A stretch of 34,817 nucleotides of DNA, taken from Candidatus Omnitrophota bacterium. GTDB lineage: Bacteria > Omnitrophota > Omnitrophia > Omnitrophales > Aquincolibacteriaceae. Location: contig JAHFHG010000023.1 in the NCBI GenBank assembly GCA_023247035.1, positions 1 through 34,817 of the forward strand. Reading direction: 5' to 3'. Each line of letters begins with the position of its first letter. Position 1 is the first letter of the stretch. The position numbers and the translations under genes are program-made. Positions 23,513 through 31,562 of this stretch are shown here, piece by piece. The notes under the pieces are model-generated. The model was given only the letters and a program-made list of their open reading frames with translations, had not been told where the DNA came from and searched no databases.

Positions 23513-25598
23513 ATTGACCGAAGTGTCCCCTCCGGCATTAACTCCTCCGAAAGCAAAACAAATCCCCCGCACGATCAGCGCTCATCGCATCACCTGGCAG
23601 GATGAGTTTTTCTGGCTGCGCCGCAAAGAGGATCCGGAAGTCATTGCCTATTTGGAATCCGAGAATGCCCACACCGACTTGGTCATGAAGAACACGCAGG
23701 CGCTTCAGGAAAAGTTGTACAACGAAATGCTCGGCCGGATCAAGGAAACGGACCTCTCGGTGCCCGTAAAAATCGACGGCTATTTTTATTATTCGCGGAC
23801 GGAGCAGGGCAAGCAGTATCCCATTCAATGCCGGAAGCTCGGCAGTTTGGAGGCGCAGGAAGAGATGATCCTGGATCCGAATGAGCTTGCGGCCGGCCGG
23901 CCCTATTTCCAAGTTGGAATTTCAAAGATCAGCCCGGATCACCGTTTTCTTGCGTATTCCACCGATACCGCGGGCTCCGAGGATTTCACCCTTTTTGTAA
24001 AGGATATGAAGACGGGTGAGCATCTTCCCGAAAAAATTACGGGAACTTATCCGTCCCTTGAGTGGGCCGCAGACAGCCGGACTCTTTTTTACCTGCGCCT
24101 GGATCCAACGCGCCGGCCGTTTCAAGTGCGCAGGCATCAACTCGGATCGAATCCGGATCGGGATCAACTCGTTTTTGAAGAGCCGGACGAGGCCTTTTTT
24201 CTTTCGCTTTATAAAACAAAGGACCGCAGGTTTCTTGTCTTGGACCTAAGCAGCAAGGATACCAGCGAACAGCGCTGGCTTCTTTCGGATGATCCGGAAG
24301 CGCACTTTGCGGTTGTCCAGCCGCGCGAAAAAGGCATTGAATATTCGATCGAGCACCGCGAGGGTTATTTTTTTATTCTGACAAACGACAAGGCTAAAAA
24401 TTTTCGGATGGTTAAAACTCCGGTTTCGGCGTCTTTAAAATCGAACTGGCAGGAGGTGATCGCGGGGCGCGCCGGGGCGCTCCTGGAAGGCCTTGAGATT
24501 TTTCAGGATTATCTTGTCGTCGTGGAGCGCGAGAAGGGCTTGAGAAAAATCCGGATTCAAAATTGGAAGACGGAAACTTTTCATTACGTAAGCATTGAAG
24601 AGCCTATTTATACGTTGAGTCTCAAGGCGAATCCGGAATACCCGTCACGGTCTTTGCGATTTGAGTACGCCTCGCTTAAGACGCCTCATTGTATTCTTGA
24701 TTACGATATGGAGAGCCGGAAGCGGGAAATCAAAAAACAGCAAGAAGTTCTGGGCGGTTATGATCCGGGCCAATATATTTCGGAAAGGATTTGGGCGAAG
24801 TCTCACGACGGAGTTCAAGTGCCGGTTTCATTGGTTTACCGGAAGGGGATTCGAAGGGACGGCTCAAGCCCGCTTTTACTTTATGGCTACGGATCATACG
24901 GAATTCCGGTGGAGCCGGGATTTTCCTCCAGTCGCCTCAGCCTTTTGGATCGGGGTTTTATCTTTGCGATTGCCCACGTCCGGGGAGGGGGCGAACTCGG
25001 ACGGCCTTGGTACGAATCCGGAAAGCTCCGCGCCAAGAAAAATACCTTTTATGATTTTATTGCGGCCGCCGAGCGCCTTATCGAAGAAAAATACACGGCA
25101 CCGGACAAGCTCGTCATTAGCGGCGGCAGCGCGGGCGGGCTCCTGATGGGCGCGGTCATCAATATGAGGCCGGAACTTTTTCACGGGGTGATCGCCGAAG
25201 TCCCTTTTGTGGACGTCTTGAATACGATGCTGGACGATTCCCTGCCGTTGACGGTCACCGAGTTTGACGAGTGGGGAAACCCGGCGGAAAAAGAATTTTT
25301 CGATCTCTTGCGCTCTTATTCACCTTATGAAAATGTGAGATCTCAAAAGTATCCGCATCTCTTGGCGACGGGCGGCCTCCACGATCCGCGCGTGCAATAT
25401 TGGGAGCCCGCAAAGTGGGTCGCCCGGCTCAGAAAATTGAAGACGGACCGGAATCTCCTGCTTTTAAAAATGCAAATGGCCGGACACGGCGGCCCGTCAG
25501 GACGTTACGAGGCCCTGAAAGATTTGGCCTTCCGCTACGCCTTTATCCTGATGATTCTGGAAAAGGTAGAAAAGGGAGAGCCTCCGAAATCCGTTTAG
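23505..25598 (+). CDS. ptrB: Oligopeptidase B (S9A prolyl oligopeptidase family)
   Basis: 697 residues from GTG 23505, overlapping the previous stop by 8 bases. The N-terminal beta-propeller region covers about 1-415 (HRITWQDEFFWLRRKEDPEV, FYYSRTEQGKQYPIQCRK). The C-terminal alpha/beta-hydrolase carries the triad: Ser542 in SGGSAGG, Asp627 in HDPRVQYWEPAKW and His661 in GHGGPSGR. The HGGPSGRYEALKD ending and RVQYWEP segment are typical of oligopeptidase B, which cuts short peptides after Lys or Arg. No signal peptide is present, so it is cytoplasmic although its neighbour is exported. The length fits the family (about 690). Confidence 0.92.
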   Translation: MSKLTEVSPPALTPPKAKQIPRTISAHRITWQDEFFWLRRKEDPEVIAYLESENAHTDLVMKNTQALQEKLYNEMLGRIKETDLSVPVKIDGYFYYSRTEQGKQYPIQCRKLGSLEAQEEMILDPNELAAGRPYFQVGISKISPDHRFLAYSTDTAGSEDFTLFVKDMKTGEHLPEKITGTYPSLEWAADSRTLFYLRLDPTRRPFQVRRHQLGSNPDRDQLVFEEPDEAFFLSLYKTKDRRFLVLDLSSKDTSEQRWLLSDDPEAHFAVVQPREKGIEYSIEHREGYFFILTNDKAKNFRMVKTPVSASLKSNWQEVIAGRAGALLEGLEIFQDYLVVVEREKGLRKIRIQNWKTETFHYVSIEEPIYTLSLKANPEYPSRSLRFEYASLKTPHCILDYDMESRKREIKKQQEVLGGYDPGQYISERIWAKSHDGVQVPVSLVYRKGIRRDGSSPLLLYGYGSYGIPVEPGFSSSRLSLLDRGFIFAIAHVRGGGELGRPWYESGKLRAKKNTFYDFIAAAERLIEEKYTAPDKLVISGGSAGGLLMGAVINMRPELFHGVIAEVPFVDVLNTMLDDSLPLTVTEFDEWGNPAEKEFFDLLRSYSPYENVRSQKYPHLLATGGLHDPRVQYWEPAKWVARLRKLKTDRNLLLLKMQMAGHGGPSGRYEALKDLAFRYAFILMILEKVEKGEPPKSV

Positions 25599-25688
25599 CT
25601 TTATCTCCTGCGCGTCTGCCTCGCCCAGGCCGGAGGGGAATCCAGGGACGGTCAGGTTCCATCAGGCGATTCGGGCCGGGATAAAGTT

Positions 25689-27629
25689 TTACTGAACATT
25701 CATGACCTCAATCCCCCCGGCCGGCATCTTAGGGTTCACAGGGCTAAAGGGATCTTCTTCTCCTTTAAGGATCCGTTCCAGTTTTTCCGCCAGATCTTTT
25801 CTGCCGATTCTTTTGAGCGTTTCCACGGATTCTTCCGCCTTTTCCTTATTCCCCGATAAAAATTGGGCCAGGCCGATTTCATAAAAAGATTTCCAGCTGT
25901 TTCGTTTCAACCCGTCCGGATCCTTCTGAATGGCCAGCGTATGATTTTTAATGGCGCTTTCATAATTGTGATGAAGAAAAAGATAAAGGGTTCCGAGATT
26001 GGCGTAACCTTCAAACGCATCGGGATCGGCTTGAATGGATTTCTCGAAGTATTCAATTGCCTTTTGCGTCTGTTTGCGCCGGGCAAGGATAGCCCCGATG
26101 GCGTTGTAAGCTTTTGAAATTTTAGGATTCAGCGCCAGGGCCTTTTCGTAATATTCCAAGGCCTTGTCTTCCTCTCCTTTTTGGTGATACGCAATGGCGA
26201 GATTGTGATAAGGCCTTTCGCCGGCCGGTGATTTTTTCATCGAATCCGTCCAGAGACTGATTTCATCTTTCCACGCCCGGTTGCGGTTGTAGGTAAGAAA
26301 GCTAAAGACAAAAATGGCGGGAATCAAAATGGCCCAGAATTTTTTCGAGTCCCTGGCCAGCGCATAGAACCCGTAGGAAAAAATCATCGAAAAACCGGCC
26401 ATCGGCAAATAAAGGCGGTGCTCAAAAATCACGTCCCGGATCGGAATGATGCTGGATTCCACGCTCAAGGCCGCAAAAAACCAAAAAATGCCGAAGCTCA
26501 AAAACCTGTGGCGTTTAAAAATTTTGACGGCGAAACCGATCCAGCCTAAATGAAGCAACAGGGAAAGCAGGGTTTTCGGCTCAAAAAGATTCCTGGAAAT
26601 GGGATAAGCGTAATCCAGGTGCTGCTTGACAGGGAGCACTAAAAGCCTGAGGTAAGTCCGGATCACGTTGATTTGCGTCAGAAGGTAATGGCCGCGCGAG
26701 ATGGCTTTCGTTTCTTGGGTCAGTGCAGCGACGGAGTCGGAATCCAGGCCGTATTGAAAGATAAATATCCCGGGGACGACGGCGAGGAGGCCTAGGAAAG
26801 GCAAAAGCTTCGCGATCCTCCGGCTCAATTCCTTAAAGAAATTAGGGAAAAAGACCGCTTCATAGATCACGAGCATCAGGGGCAGAGTAAAGCTGATTTC
26901 CTTGGTGAACATTGCCGCGACAGCGCTTAAGATTGAGGCGAGATAAGCAAGCCGGCCTTGGGTAAGCCTCGCCTGGGCATAACAGGCGACGGAGGAAATA
27001 TAAAACAAGCCGGCGAGCGAGGCCGTGCGCTGAATGATATAAGTCACGGCCTGAGTTTGAATCGGGTGCGCAAGAAAGATCAAGCTCGCCGCACAAGCCA
27101 GGGCTGGAGAATGTTTTTTGAGAGGATTGTCCTGAAGGCCTGGGGTTTGAAAAGTCAAATGGATCAGGCGATAAACCGCAAGGCTCGTTAAAAGATGGAT
27201 GAGGAGATTGGTCAGATGAAGGCTGAAAAGATCGAGGCCGGTAAAATGGTAGTTCAGGGCAAGACTGAGATAAGTCAGGAAGCGTGATCGCGAAAACATC
27301 CAGATGGATTTAAGGTCAGAGAGGTTCCGGATTGCGTAATTGTGAAGAATGGAACGGTCGTCATCAAAATGAAAGCTTGCCTGGAAAGAATTCGAGTAGC
27401 TGAGGAATCCAATCCCAAAGGCGGCGAGGCAGGTCAAAAGAAAAAAAGGTGAAAGAAGGCTTGATCTCGAATCTTGAGAAGGCCCCGGCTGGGGAGGGGA
27501 GGATTGGATCTGCCTGCGCTCTAAAAAACGGGCGACGGTCCGCTCCTTCAGATGCAGGCGTTCGGCAAACTGTTTTGCCGTCAGTTTTTTTGCATTCTCA
27601 AGAATATATTTCCGTTCTTCAGGAGTCAC
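25689..27629 (-). CDS. TMTC-like polytopic membrane protein with TPR tail and N-terminal helix-turn-helix
   Basis: 646 residues from GTG 27627-27629 (AAGG upstream). Residues 1-42 are soluble and read as a small helix-turn-helix (LTAKQFAERLHLKERTVARFL). A Pro/Ser linker follows. About ten membrane helices at 60-440 form a GT-C-like fold with an acidic loop FDDDRSIL (Asp89-91) and HLTNLLIHLLTSLAVYRL. Residues about 455-625 hold TPR units (RPYHNLAIAYHQKGEEDKAL, KAYNAIGAILARRKQTQKAI, EGYANLGTLYLF). The layout resembles TMTC O-mannosyltransferases, which use a lipid-phosphate sugar on the outer face. Activity is not proven. A helix-turn-helix in front of the membrane domain is unusual. Confidence 0.75.
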   Translation of the reverse strand: MTPEERKYILENAKKLTAKQFAERLHLKERTVARFLERRQIQSSPPQPGPSQDSRSSLLSPFFLLTCLAAFGIGFLSYSNSFQASFHFDDDRSILHNYAIRNLSDLKSIWMFSRSRFLTYLSLALNYHFTGLDLFSLHLTNLLIHLLTSLAVYRLIHLTFQTPGLQDNPLKKHSPALACAASLIFLAHPIQTQAVTYIIQRTASLAGLFYISSVACYAQARLTQGRLAYLASILSAVAAMFTKEISFTLPLMLVIYEAVFFPNFFKELSRRIAKLLPFLGLLAVVPGIFIFQYGLDSDSVAALTQETKAISRGHYLLTQINVIRTYLRLLVLPVKQHLDYAYPISRNLFEPKTLLSLLLHLGWIGFAVKIFKRHRFLSFGIFWFFAALSVESSIIPIRDVIFEHRLYLPMAGFSMIFSYGFYALARDSKKFWAILIPAIFVFSFLTYNRNRAWKDEISLWTDSMKKSPAGERPYHNLAIAYHQKGEEDKALEYYEKALALNPKISKAYNAIGAILARRKQTQKAIEYFEKSIQADPDAFEGYANLGTLYLFLHHNYESAIKNHTLAIQKDPDGLKRNSWKSFYEIGLAQFLSGNKEKAEESVETLKRIGRKDLAEKLERILKGEEDPFSPVNPKMPAGGIEVMNVQ

Positions 27630-27699
27630 GAATGCCTTGAACAGAGAAGGCTCGCGGGTTTTCCGGATTTAAAACTGGAAGCCTTTTGTGTGTTTAAGG

Positions 27700-28167
27700 T
27701 TAAAGACTCGCCGCCGGCTGTTTTTCAGTGCGTTCGGTGACCGAGGGTGCAGAAGAAAGTTCCGCCCGCGGGCCTGCGATTAAATCCCCGCCGGTTATTT
27801 CCTTAAAGTGAACCCCATTTTCCGGAAGAGGAATATCCAGCATTGTCGCCGGGGCAGTCGCAGCGTGTAAAAATCCCCCCGCCGTGTTCACCATTCCAAA
27901 CAGGAGGCCTTTCCCAAAACCCGGAAACAAACTGACAAACTTATTTCTTTTGCCGTTTTTTTGCTTATAATTTTCGAAAGGCTGAGAAATGATCTCCGTC
28001 CAGCCGGCAAGAAAATTCATCGCCCCGAAATCGAATTTCTGAAGGGCCTGCTCGCGGTAAGTCGGGGCATCTTTCCACGGGCTTCGCGCCTGGGCTGCCG
28101 AAAAATTTGAAGCGGCAAGGGGAAAACTTACAATAAAGAACACGAAGATGCGGTCATATCGTTTCAT
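27700..28167 (-). CDS. Exosortase system-associated protein, TIGR04073-like
   Basis: 155 residues from ATG 28165-28167, preferred over an upstream TTG because CGGAGG lies 9 bases before it. The signal peptide is at 1-26 (IFVFFIVSFPLAASNFSAAQA). The mature part shows the family layout: a first amphipathic segment FDFGAMNFLAGWTEIISQPF, then a Gly-rich segment FPGFGKGLLFGMVNTAGGFL. An ending MLDIPLPENGVHF corresponds to the usual FPIPLPxxYxP. The function is unknown. The family occurs in genomes that carry exosortase/PEP-CTERM sorting. No exosortase or PEP-CTERM protein is in the window. It is likely periplasmic or membrane-associated. Confidence 0.75.
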   Translation of the reverse strand: MKRYDRIFVFFIVSFPLAASNFSAAQARSPWKDAPTYREQALQKFDFGAMNFLAGWTEIISQPFENYKQKNGKRNKFVSLFPGFGKGLLFGMVNTAGGFLHAATAPATMLDIPLPENGVHFKEITGGDLIAGPRAELSSAPSVTERTEKQPAASL

Positions 28168-28189
28168 AGGCTGGATCCTCCGAAACAAA

Positions 28190-28218
28190 ATTTTACGGCA
28201 AGTCTTTTAAAATGCAAA
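28190..28218 (-). promoter_or_regulatory. Possible promoter for the TIGR04073-like gene
   Basis: On the minus strand TTTGCA (28213-28218) and TAAAAT (28190-28195) are 17 bases apart, matching 4/6 and 5/6. It lies in the divergent gap shared with xthA and would give a leader of about 20 bases with the GGAGG RBS inside. Confidence 0.4.
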
Positions 28219-28237
28219 GGAAATAAATCGGATCACC

Positions 28238-29023
28238 ATGAAGCTGATTTCCTGGAACGTGAACGGGATCCGTTCCGTTTTAAAAAAAGGTTTTTTGGAT
28301 TTTATCGCCAAATACGACCCTGACGTTTTATGCCTTCAGGAAATAAAGATCGGCGCCGAGGCTATAGATCTTCAGCTTCCTCAGTATCACCCGCACTGGC
28401 ATTCGCCCTCGGAGCGCCTGGGGTATTCGGGAACCGCCGTTTTCTCCAAAACAAAACCGGCGTCGGTTGCTTACGGAATGGGGCGGGAAAAGCACGACGC
28501 GGAAGGGCGCATCATCACCGCCGAGTTTCAGAATTTCCGGCTGGTGAATGTCTATGTCCCCAATTCCAAACGTGATTTGAGCCGGCTGGATTACAGGACG
28601 AAGGAATGGGATATTGATTTCTTGGCCTATTTAAAAAAATTGGAAACGCAGAAACCTGTGGTGCTCTGCGGGGATATGAACGTCGCCCATAAAGAAATCG
28701 ATTTGACTTATCCCCAGGCCAATGTCCGCAATCACGGTTTTACGCCTGAAGAGCGGGCTGGTTTCGAGCGGGTTTTGCGCGCGGGATTTCTGGACACATT
28801 CCGTGAATTTTGTCCTGATGGGGGATATTATACGTGGTGGAGCCCCATGAATAATTGCCGGAAACGGAATATCGGCTGGCGCATTGATTATTTTTGCATT
28901 TCGAAAATACTGCGGCCGCGCTTGCGGAATGCCGCAATCTTATCCGGGGTGATGGGCTCGGATCATTGCCCTGTGTTGATAGAGCTTGAGGACGCGGCAT
29001 CTCCGTTGAACGCAAGGGGCTAA
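28238..29023 (+). CDS. xthA: Exodeoxyribonuclease III / AP endonuclease
   Basis: 261 residues of the endonuclease/exonuclease/phosphatase fold. Motifs in order are SWNVNGIRSVLKKGF with catalytic Asn, LCLQEIK with metal-binding Glu, GYSGTAVFSK, VYVPNSKRDLSRLDYR, VVLCGDMNVAH with the Asp/Asn pair, TWWSPMNNCRKRNIGWRIDYF, and a final GSDHCPVLIEL with the catalytic Asp-His. It cuts DNA at abasic sites and trims 3' ends during base-excision repair. Length is normal. NIGWRIDYFCIS is typical of the ExoA/Xth group. No strong RBS is seen close to the ATG. hflX follows after one base. Confidence 0.95.
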   Translation: MKLISWNVNGIRSVLKKGFLDFIAKYDPDVLCLQEIKIGAEAIDLQLPQYHPHWHSPSERLGYSGTAVFSKTKPASVAYGMGREKHDAEGRIITAEFQNFRLVNVYVPNSKRDLSRLDYRTKEWDIDFLAYLKKLETQKPVVLCGDMNVAHKEIDLTYPQANVRNHGFTPEERAGFERVLRAGFLDTFREFCPDGGYYTWWSPMNNCRKRNIGWRIDYFCISKILRPRLRNAAILSGVMGSDHCPVLIELEDAASPLNARG

Positions 29024-29024
29024 A

Positions 29025-30191
29025 ATGGAAATCAACCGGTACCGGCTGCCCGGACTTGAAAACAGGTATATCAGGCAGCCGCTTAATAAAGGATATCTGG
29101 TCATTCTTCAGACAGGAAGAAACCCGCCGTCATTTTTTGAGGAAAGCCTGGAAGAAACCCGCGAGCTCGCCAACTCTTGCGCCATTCGTGAAGCCGGATT
29201 TTTAACGGCAAAAATCCCGCATCCCAGCCCGAGCCATTTTCTTCGGGAGGGAAAACTCAACGAGGTTCGGGAGCTTTCCAAGACCGCCGGCGCAAACGTC
29301 CTTATTTTTAATGTGGATTTAAGCCCTACTCAAGCAAGTCATATTGAAACATTTATGGGAATACCCGTTCTGGACCGGACAGGGCTGATCCTCCATATCT
29401 TTGGCCGCCGCGCCCGATCCAAAGAAGGAAAACTCCAGGTCGAGCTGGCCCAGCTTCATTATGCCTTGCCGCGACTGGCCGGCCTCGGAGGAGTGATGTC
29501 CAGGCTGGGAGGCGGAATCGGCGGCCGCGGCCCGGGCGAACAGGAACTGGAGCGCGACCGGCGTAAAATCCGTTTGCGGATTCAGAGAGTCAAAGGAGAA
29601 CTGGAAAAGGTCAGAACGCACAGGCTCTTGATCCGCTCGGGCCGGAAGAAGAAGAATTTTGTGACGGCCGCGATTATCGGCTATACCAACGCCGGCAAAT
29701 CCACGCTGCTGAACGCGCTGACGGGGGCGCAAACGCGCGTTGAGGATAAAATGTTCGTGACGCTTGATCCTCTCGCGCGGATGGAATCCGTTCAAAAGGG
29801 AAGAAAAATCCTTTTTGTCGACACGGTCGGCTTTTTGAAAAATCTGCCGCACGCGCTCATCGAATCTTTTCACGCGACGCTTGAGGAAGTGACCGAAGCG
29901 GATCTTCTCATCCACGTTTTGGATGTCTTTGACCCCAAGGCAAGTGAATTGAAATCCGCTGTGGAAAAAGTCCTGAAAGATATCCAAGCGGCCGATAAGC
30001 CGCTCATCCTTGCGCTGAACAAGGCCGATTTGTTAAATGAAAATGAAAAGAAACAAATGGGCAGCCGCTGGCCGGAAGGGCTGTGGATTTCCGCTAAAGA
30101 AGGCCTGGGGCTTCACGGCCTTATGGCGCAAATCAATAAAGGAATGGAATCCGAATCCCCGGCGGCGAACGAGCCGTCTTTGGAATCGTAA
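29025..30191 (+). CDS. hflX: Ribosome-associated GTPase HflX
   Basis: 388 residues. The N-terminal HflX domain covers about 20-130 (FLREGKLNEVRELSKTAGAN, IFNVDLSPTQASHIE). A coiled linker has GGGIGGRGPGEQELERDRRK. The G domain carries G1 GYTNAGKST at about 220, G3 DTVGFLKNLPHALIESFHAT and G4 NKADLL. The end is variable. HflX binds the large ribosomal subunit and splits stalled or heat-damaged ribosomes. GRGPGEQELExDRR is diagnostic for the family. It shares an operon with xthA (one-base gap, RBS AAGGGG), a pairing with no obvious functional reason. Confidence 0.95.
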   Translation: MEINRYRLPGLENRYIRQPLNKGYLVILQTGRNPPSFFEESLEETRELANSCAIREAGFLTAKIPHPSPSHFLREGKLNEVRELSKTAGANVLIFNVDLSPTQASHIETFMGIPVLDRTGLILHIFGRRARSKEGKLQVELAQLHYALPRLAGLGGVMSRLGGGIGGRGPGEQELERDRRKIRLRIQRVKGELEKVRTHRLLIRSGRKKKNFVTAAIIGYTNAGKSTLLNALTGAQTRVEDKMFVTLDPLARMESVQKGRKILFVDTVGFLKNLPHALIESFHATLEEVTEADLLIHVLDVFDPKASELKSAVEKVLKDIQAADKPLILALNKADLLNENEKKQMGSRWPEGLWISAKEGLGLHGLMAQINKGMESESPAANEPSLES

Positions 30192-30252
30192 TCGAATCAA
30201 GAAATTCAAATTCGCAGAAAATTTCGCATAAAAAAATTTACCGGGAGGCGGT

Positions 30253-30465
30253 ATGGAAAGAACGGCGGTCCGCTCGCGCGACATCGCGATTGTGGGATAT
30301 GATGAAAAGGAATCGGTTCTGGAAATCACTTTCCGGGGCGGCGGGGTTTATCAGTACCAAGATGTCCCTGAGGCTGTTTACCGGGAGCTGATGGCGGCGC
30401 CGTCCCACGGGAATTATTTTAATGAAAAAATAAAAGATGTTTTTAGTTGTGGCAAAATAAGCTAA
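30253..30465 (+). CDS. KTSC-domain small protein
   Basis: 70 residues with a clear RBS (GGGAGG). The whole protein is one KTSC domain: RSRDIAIVGYDEKESVLEI, FRGGGVYQYQDVPEAVYREL, then GNYFNEKIKDVFSCGKIS. In this family a short beta sheet is followed by a helix and the FNxxIKxxY tail. Here the tail Tyr is Phe. Its function is unknown. The domain also occurs fused to, or next to, nucleic-acid enzymes. It follows hflX by 61 bases and may belong to that operon. Confidence 0.75.
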   Translation: MERTAVRSRDIAIVGYDEKESVLEITFRGGGVYQYQDVPEAVYRELMAAPSHGNYFNEKIKDVFSCGKIS

Positions 30466-30475
30466 TCTACTTTCT

Positions 30476-30597
30476 AACTTGAACTCTGCAGATTTCCGAA
30501 TTCATAGAGTATGACTCTTTGTAAGACAAGCGGTTGTCATTTCTGATAAAAACGTTAAAATGACAGAACGAGAAGCAAAATCTGCGGAACTCAAGTT
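30476..30597. repeat. 122-bp imperfect palindrome with two inner hairpins (MITE-like or structured leader)
   Basis: The outer arms are 30476-30495 and 30578-30597. Their 20 bases match 17 of 20 as an inverted repeat, AACTTGA and GCAGATTT being perfect. Inside are AGAGT-ATG-ACTCT (30506-30518) and TGTCATTT/AAATGACA (30535-30542 and 30558-30565). TCT flanks both ends, which could be a 3-bp target duplication. The stretch is AT-rich relative to its surroundings and has no coding frame. It could be a small non-autonomous element or an RNA with a three-way junction. No second copy was noticed in the window. Confidence 0.5.
30534..30561 (+). promoter_or_regulatory. Sigma-70-type promoter for sufT, inside the palindrome
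   Basis: TTGTCA at 30534-30539 and TAAAAT at 30556-30561 with a 16-base spacer, each one base off consensus. Both boxes overlap the inner inverted repeat TGTCATTT/AAATGACA, so the repeat could be an operator. The leader to the sufT ATG would be about 65 bases. Confidence 0.5.
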
Positions 30598-30632
30598 TCT
30601 AAGCCTATCATTAAGAAAAAGGATCGGGATTT

Positions 30633-31181
30633 ATGAACGCTAAAGAGGTCGCCACACTCAAGCGCACTTGCGAGGCCGTTGAGATTCCAAGCGGCAAAAA
30701 AATCACGCTCTTCGAAGGTACCGAAGTTATGATCACTCAATCGCTGGGCGGGGCCTATACGATCCTGACTTATCAGGGTGTGATGGCGAGCATTTCAGGA
30801 AAAGACGGAGACGCGCTCGGCAAAGAAATCCTAGACGCGCCTTCTGCTCCAGTTGCCGGGCAAATGAATCAGGAATGGATTGAGCAAAATGTGTGGGCGC
30901 AGCTGAAGACTTGTTACGATCCGGAAATTCCTCACAATATCGTCGACCTAGGTCTCGTTTACGAATGTCATATTACGGCTTCCGAAGACCATGACTATTA
31001 CGTAGGTATTAAAATGACGCTGACCGCGCCGGGCTGCGGGATGGGCGATTGGCTGAAGCAGGACGCCCGCAATAAAATTCTAAGTATTCCCGGCGTGAAA
31101 GAGTGCGCGATCGAACTCGTCTTTGATCCTCCTTGGGACCGCGGCAAGATGCACCCCGCCTTGCGCCGCGAATTGATGTGA
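30633..31181 (+). CDS. sufT: Putative Fe-S cluster assembly protein SufT (MIP18/DUF59 family)
   Basis: 182 residues. An N-terminal extension of about 80 residues (IPSGKKITLFEGTEVMITQ, LGGAYTILTYQG) is typical of SufT. The DUF59/MIP18 domain follows with DPEIPHNIVDLGLVYE, IKMTLTAPGCGMGDWLKQD with the conserved Cys at about 135, and ECAIELVFDPPWDRGKMHP. SufT helps mature Fe-S proteins, usually within or near suf operons. Here no sufBCDS genes are adjacent, so it is a stand-alone copy. AAAGGA lies upstream of the ATG. The YciH-like gene follows after 15 bases. Confidence 0.9.
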   Translation: MNAKEVATLKRTCEAVEIPSGKKITLFEGTEVMITQSLGGAYTILTYQGVMASISGKDGDALGKEILDAPSAPVAGQMNQEWIEQNVWAQLKTCYDPEIPHNIVDLGLVYECHITASEDHDYYVGIKMTLTAPGCGMGDWLKQDARNKILSIPGVKECAIELVFDPPWDRGKMHPALRRELM

Positions 31182-31196
31182 AGGCTCGAAGGATCG

Positions 31197-31562
31197 ATGG
31201 AAAATTCCCGCCTCGTTTATTCCACGGATCCCGCGAGGAATAAGAAATGTCCGAAATGCAAGTTTCTGGTTTCTGAATGCGAATGCCTTAAAGCGGAAGC
31301 CTCTCCGCCGGATATTAAAAAACCGTCTGTAGTTTTAAAAATTGAGCGGCCGGGACGGGGCGGAAAGGCAATCACCGTCATCGAAGGCCTTGCGCGGAAT
31401 CATCCTTACCTTCAAAATTTTTGCCGGAAATTGAAAATCCGGTGCGGGGCGGGCGGGACTTACCGGATCGCCGCGGAAGGCGGAAGGATTGAAATTCAAG
31501 GCGATCAGCGTGAAACCCTCCGCCTGATTCTGAAACAGGAAGGGATTCCCTGCAAAGGCTAA
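31197..31562 (+). CDS. yciH: SUI1/YciH-type translation initiation factor
   Basis: 121 residues. The N-terminus (18-30) carries four cysteines, CPKC and CEC, a probable small metal knuckle. The SUI1/eIF1 domain covers about 45-120: VLKIERPGRGGKAITVIEGL, then LQNFCRKLKIRCGAGGTYR and IEIQGDQRETLRLIL. Bacterial YciH can affect start-site choice at initiation. It is of normal length, with RBS GAAGGA close to the ATG. Its stop overlaps the stop of pncA on the other strand by 4 bases, so the two converge tail to tail with no room for a terminator. Confidence 0.9.
   Translation: MENSRLVYSTDPARNKKCPKCKFLVSECECLKAEASPPDIKKPSVVLKIERPGRGGKAITVIEGLARNHPYLQNFCRKLKIRCGAGGTYRIAAEGGRIEIQGDQRETLRLILKQEGIPCKG

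Noticed and set aside
25599-25690. Possible bidirectional terminator (CTTTATC ... GATAAAG followed by TTTT) between convergent ptrB and the TMTC-like gene
   Set aside because: The arms are only 7 bp with a loop of about 74 bases and no strong inner stem, so a working terminator is not supported.
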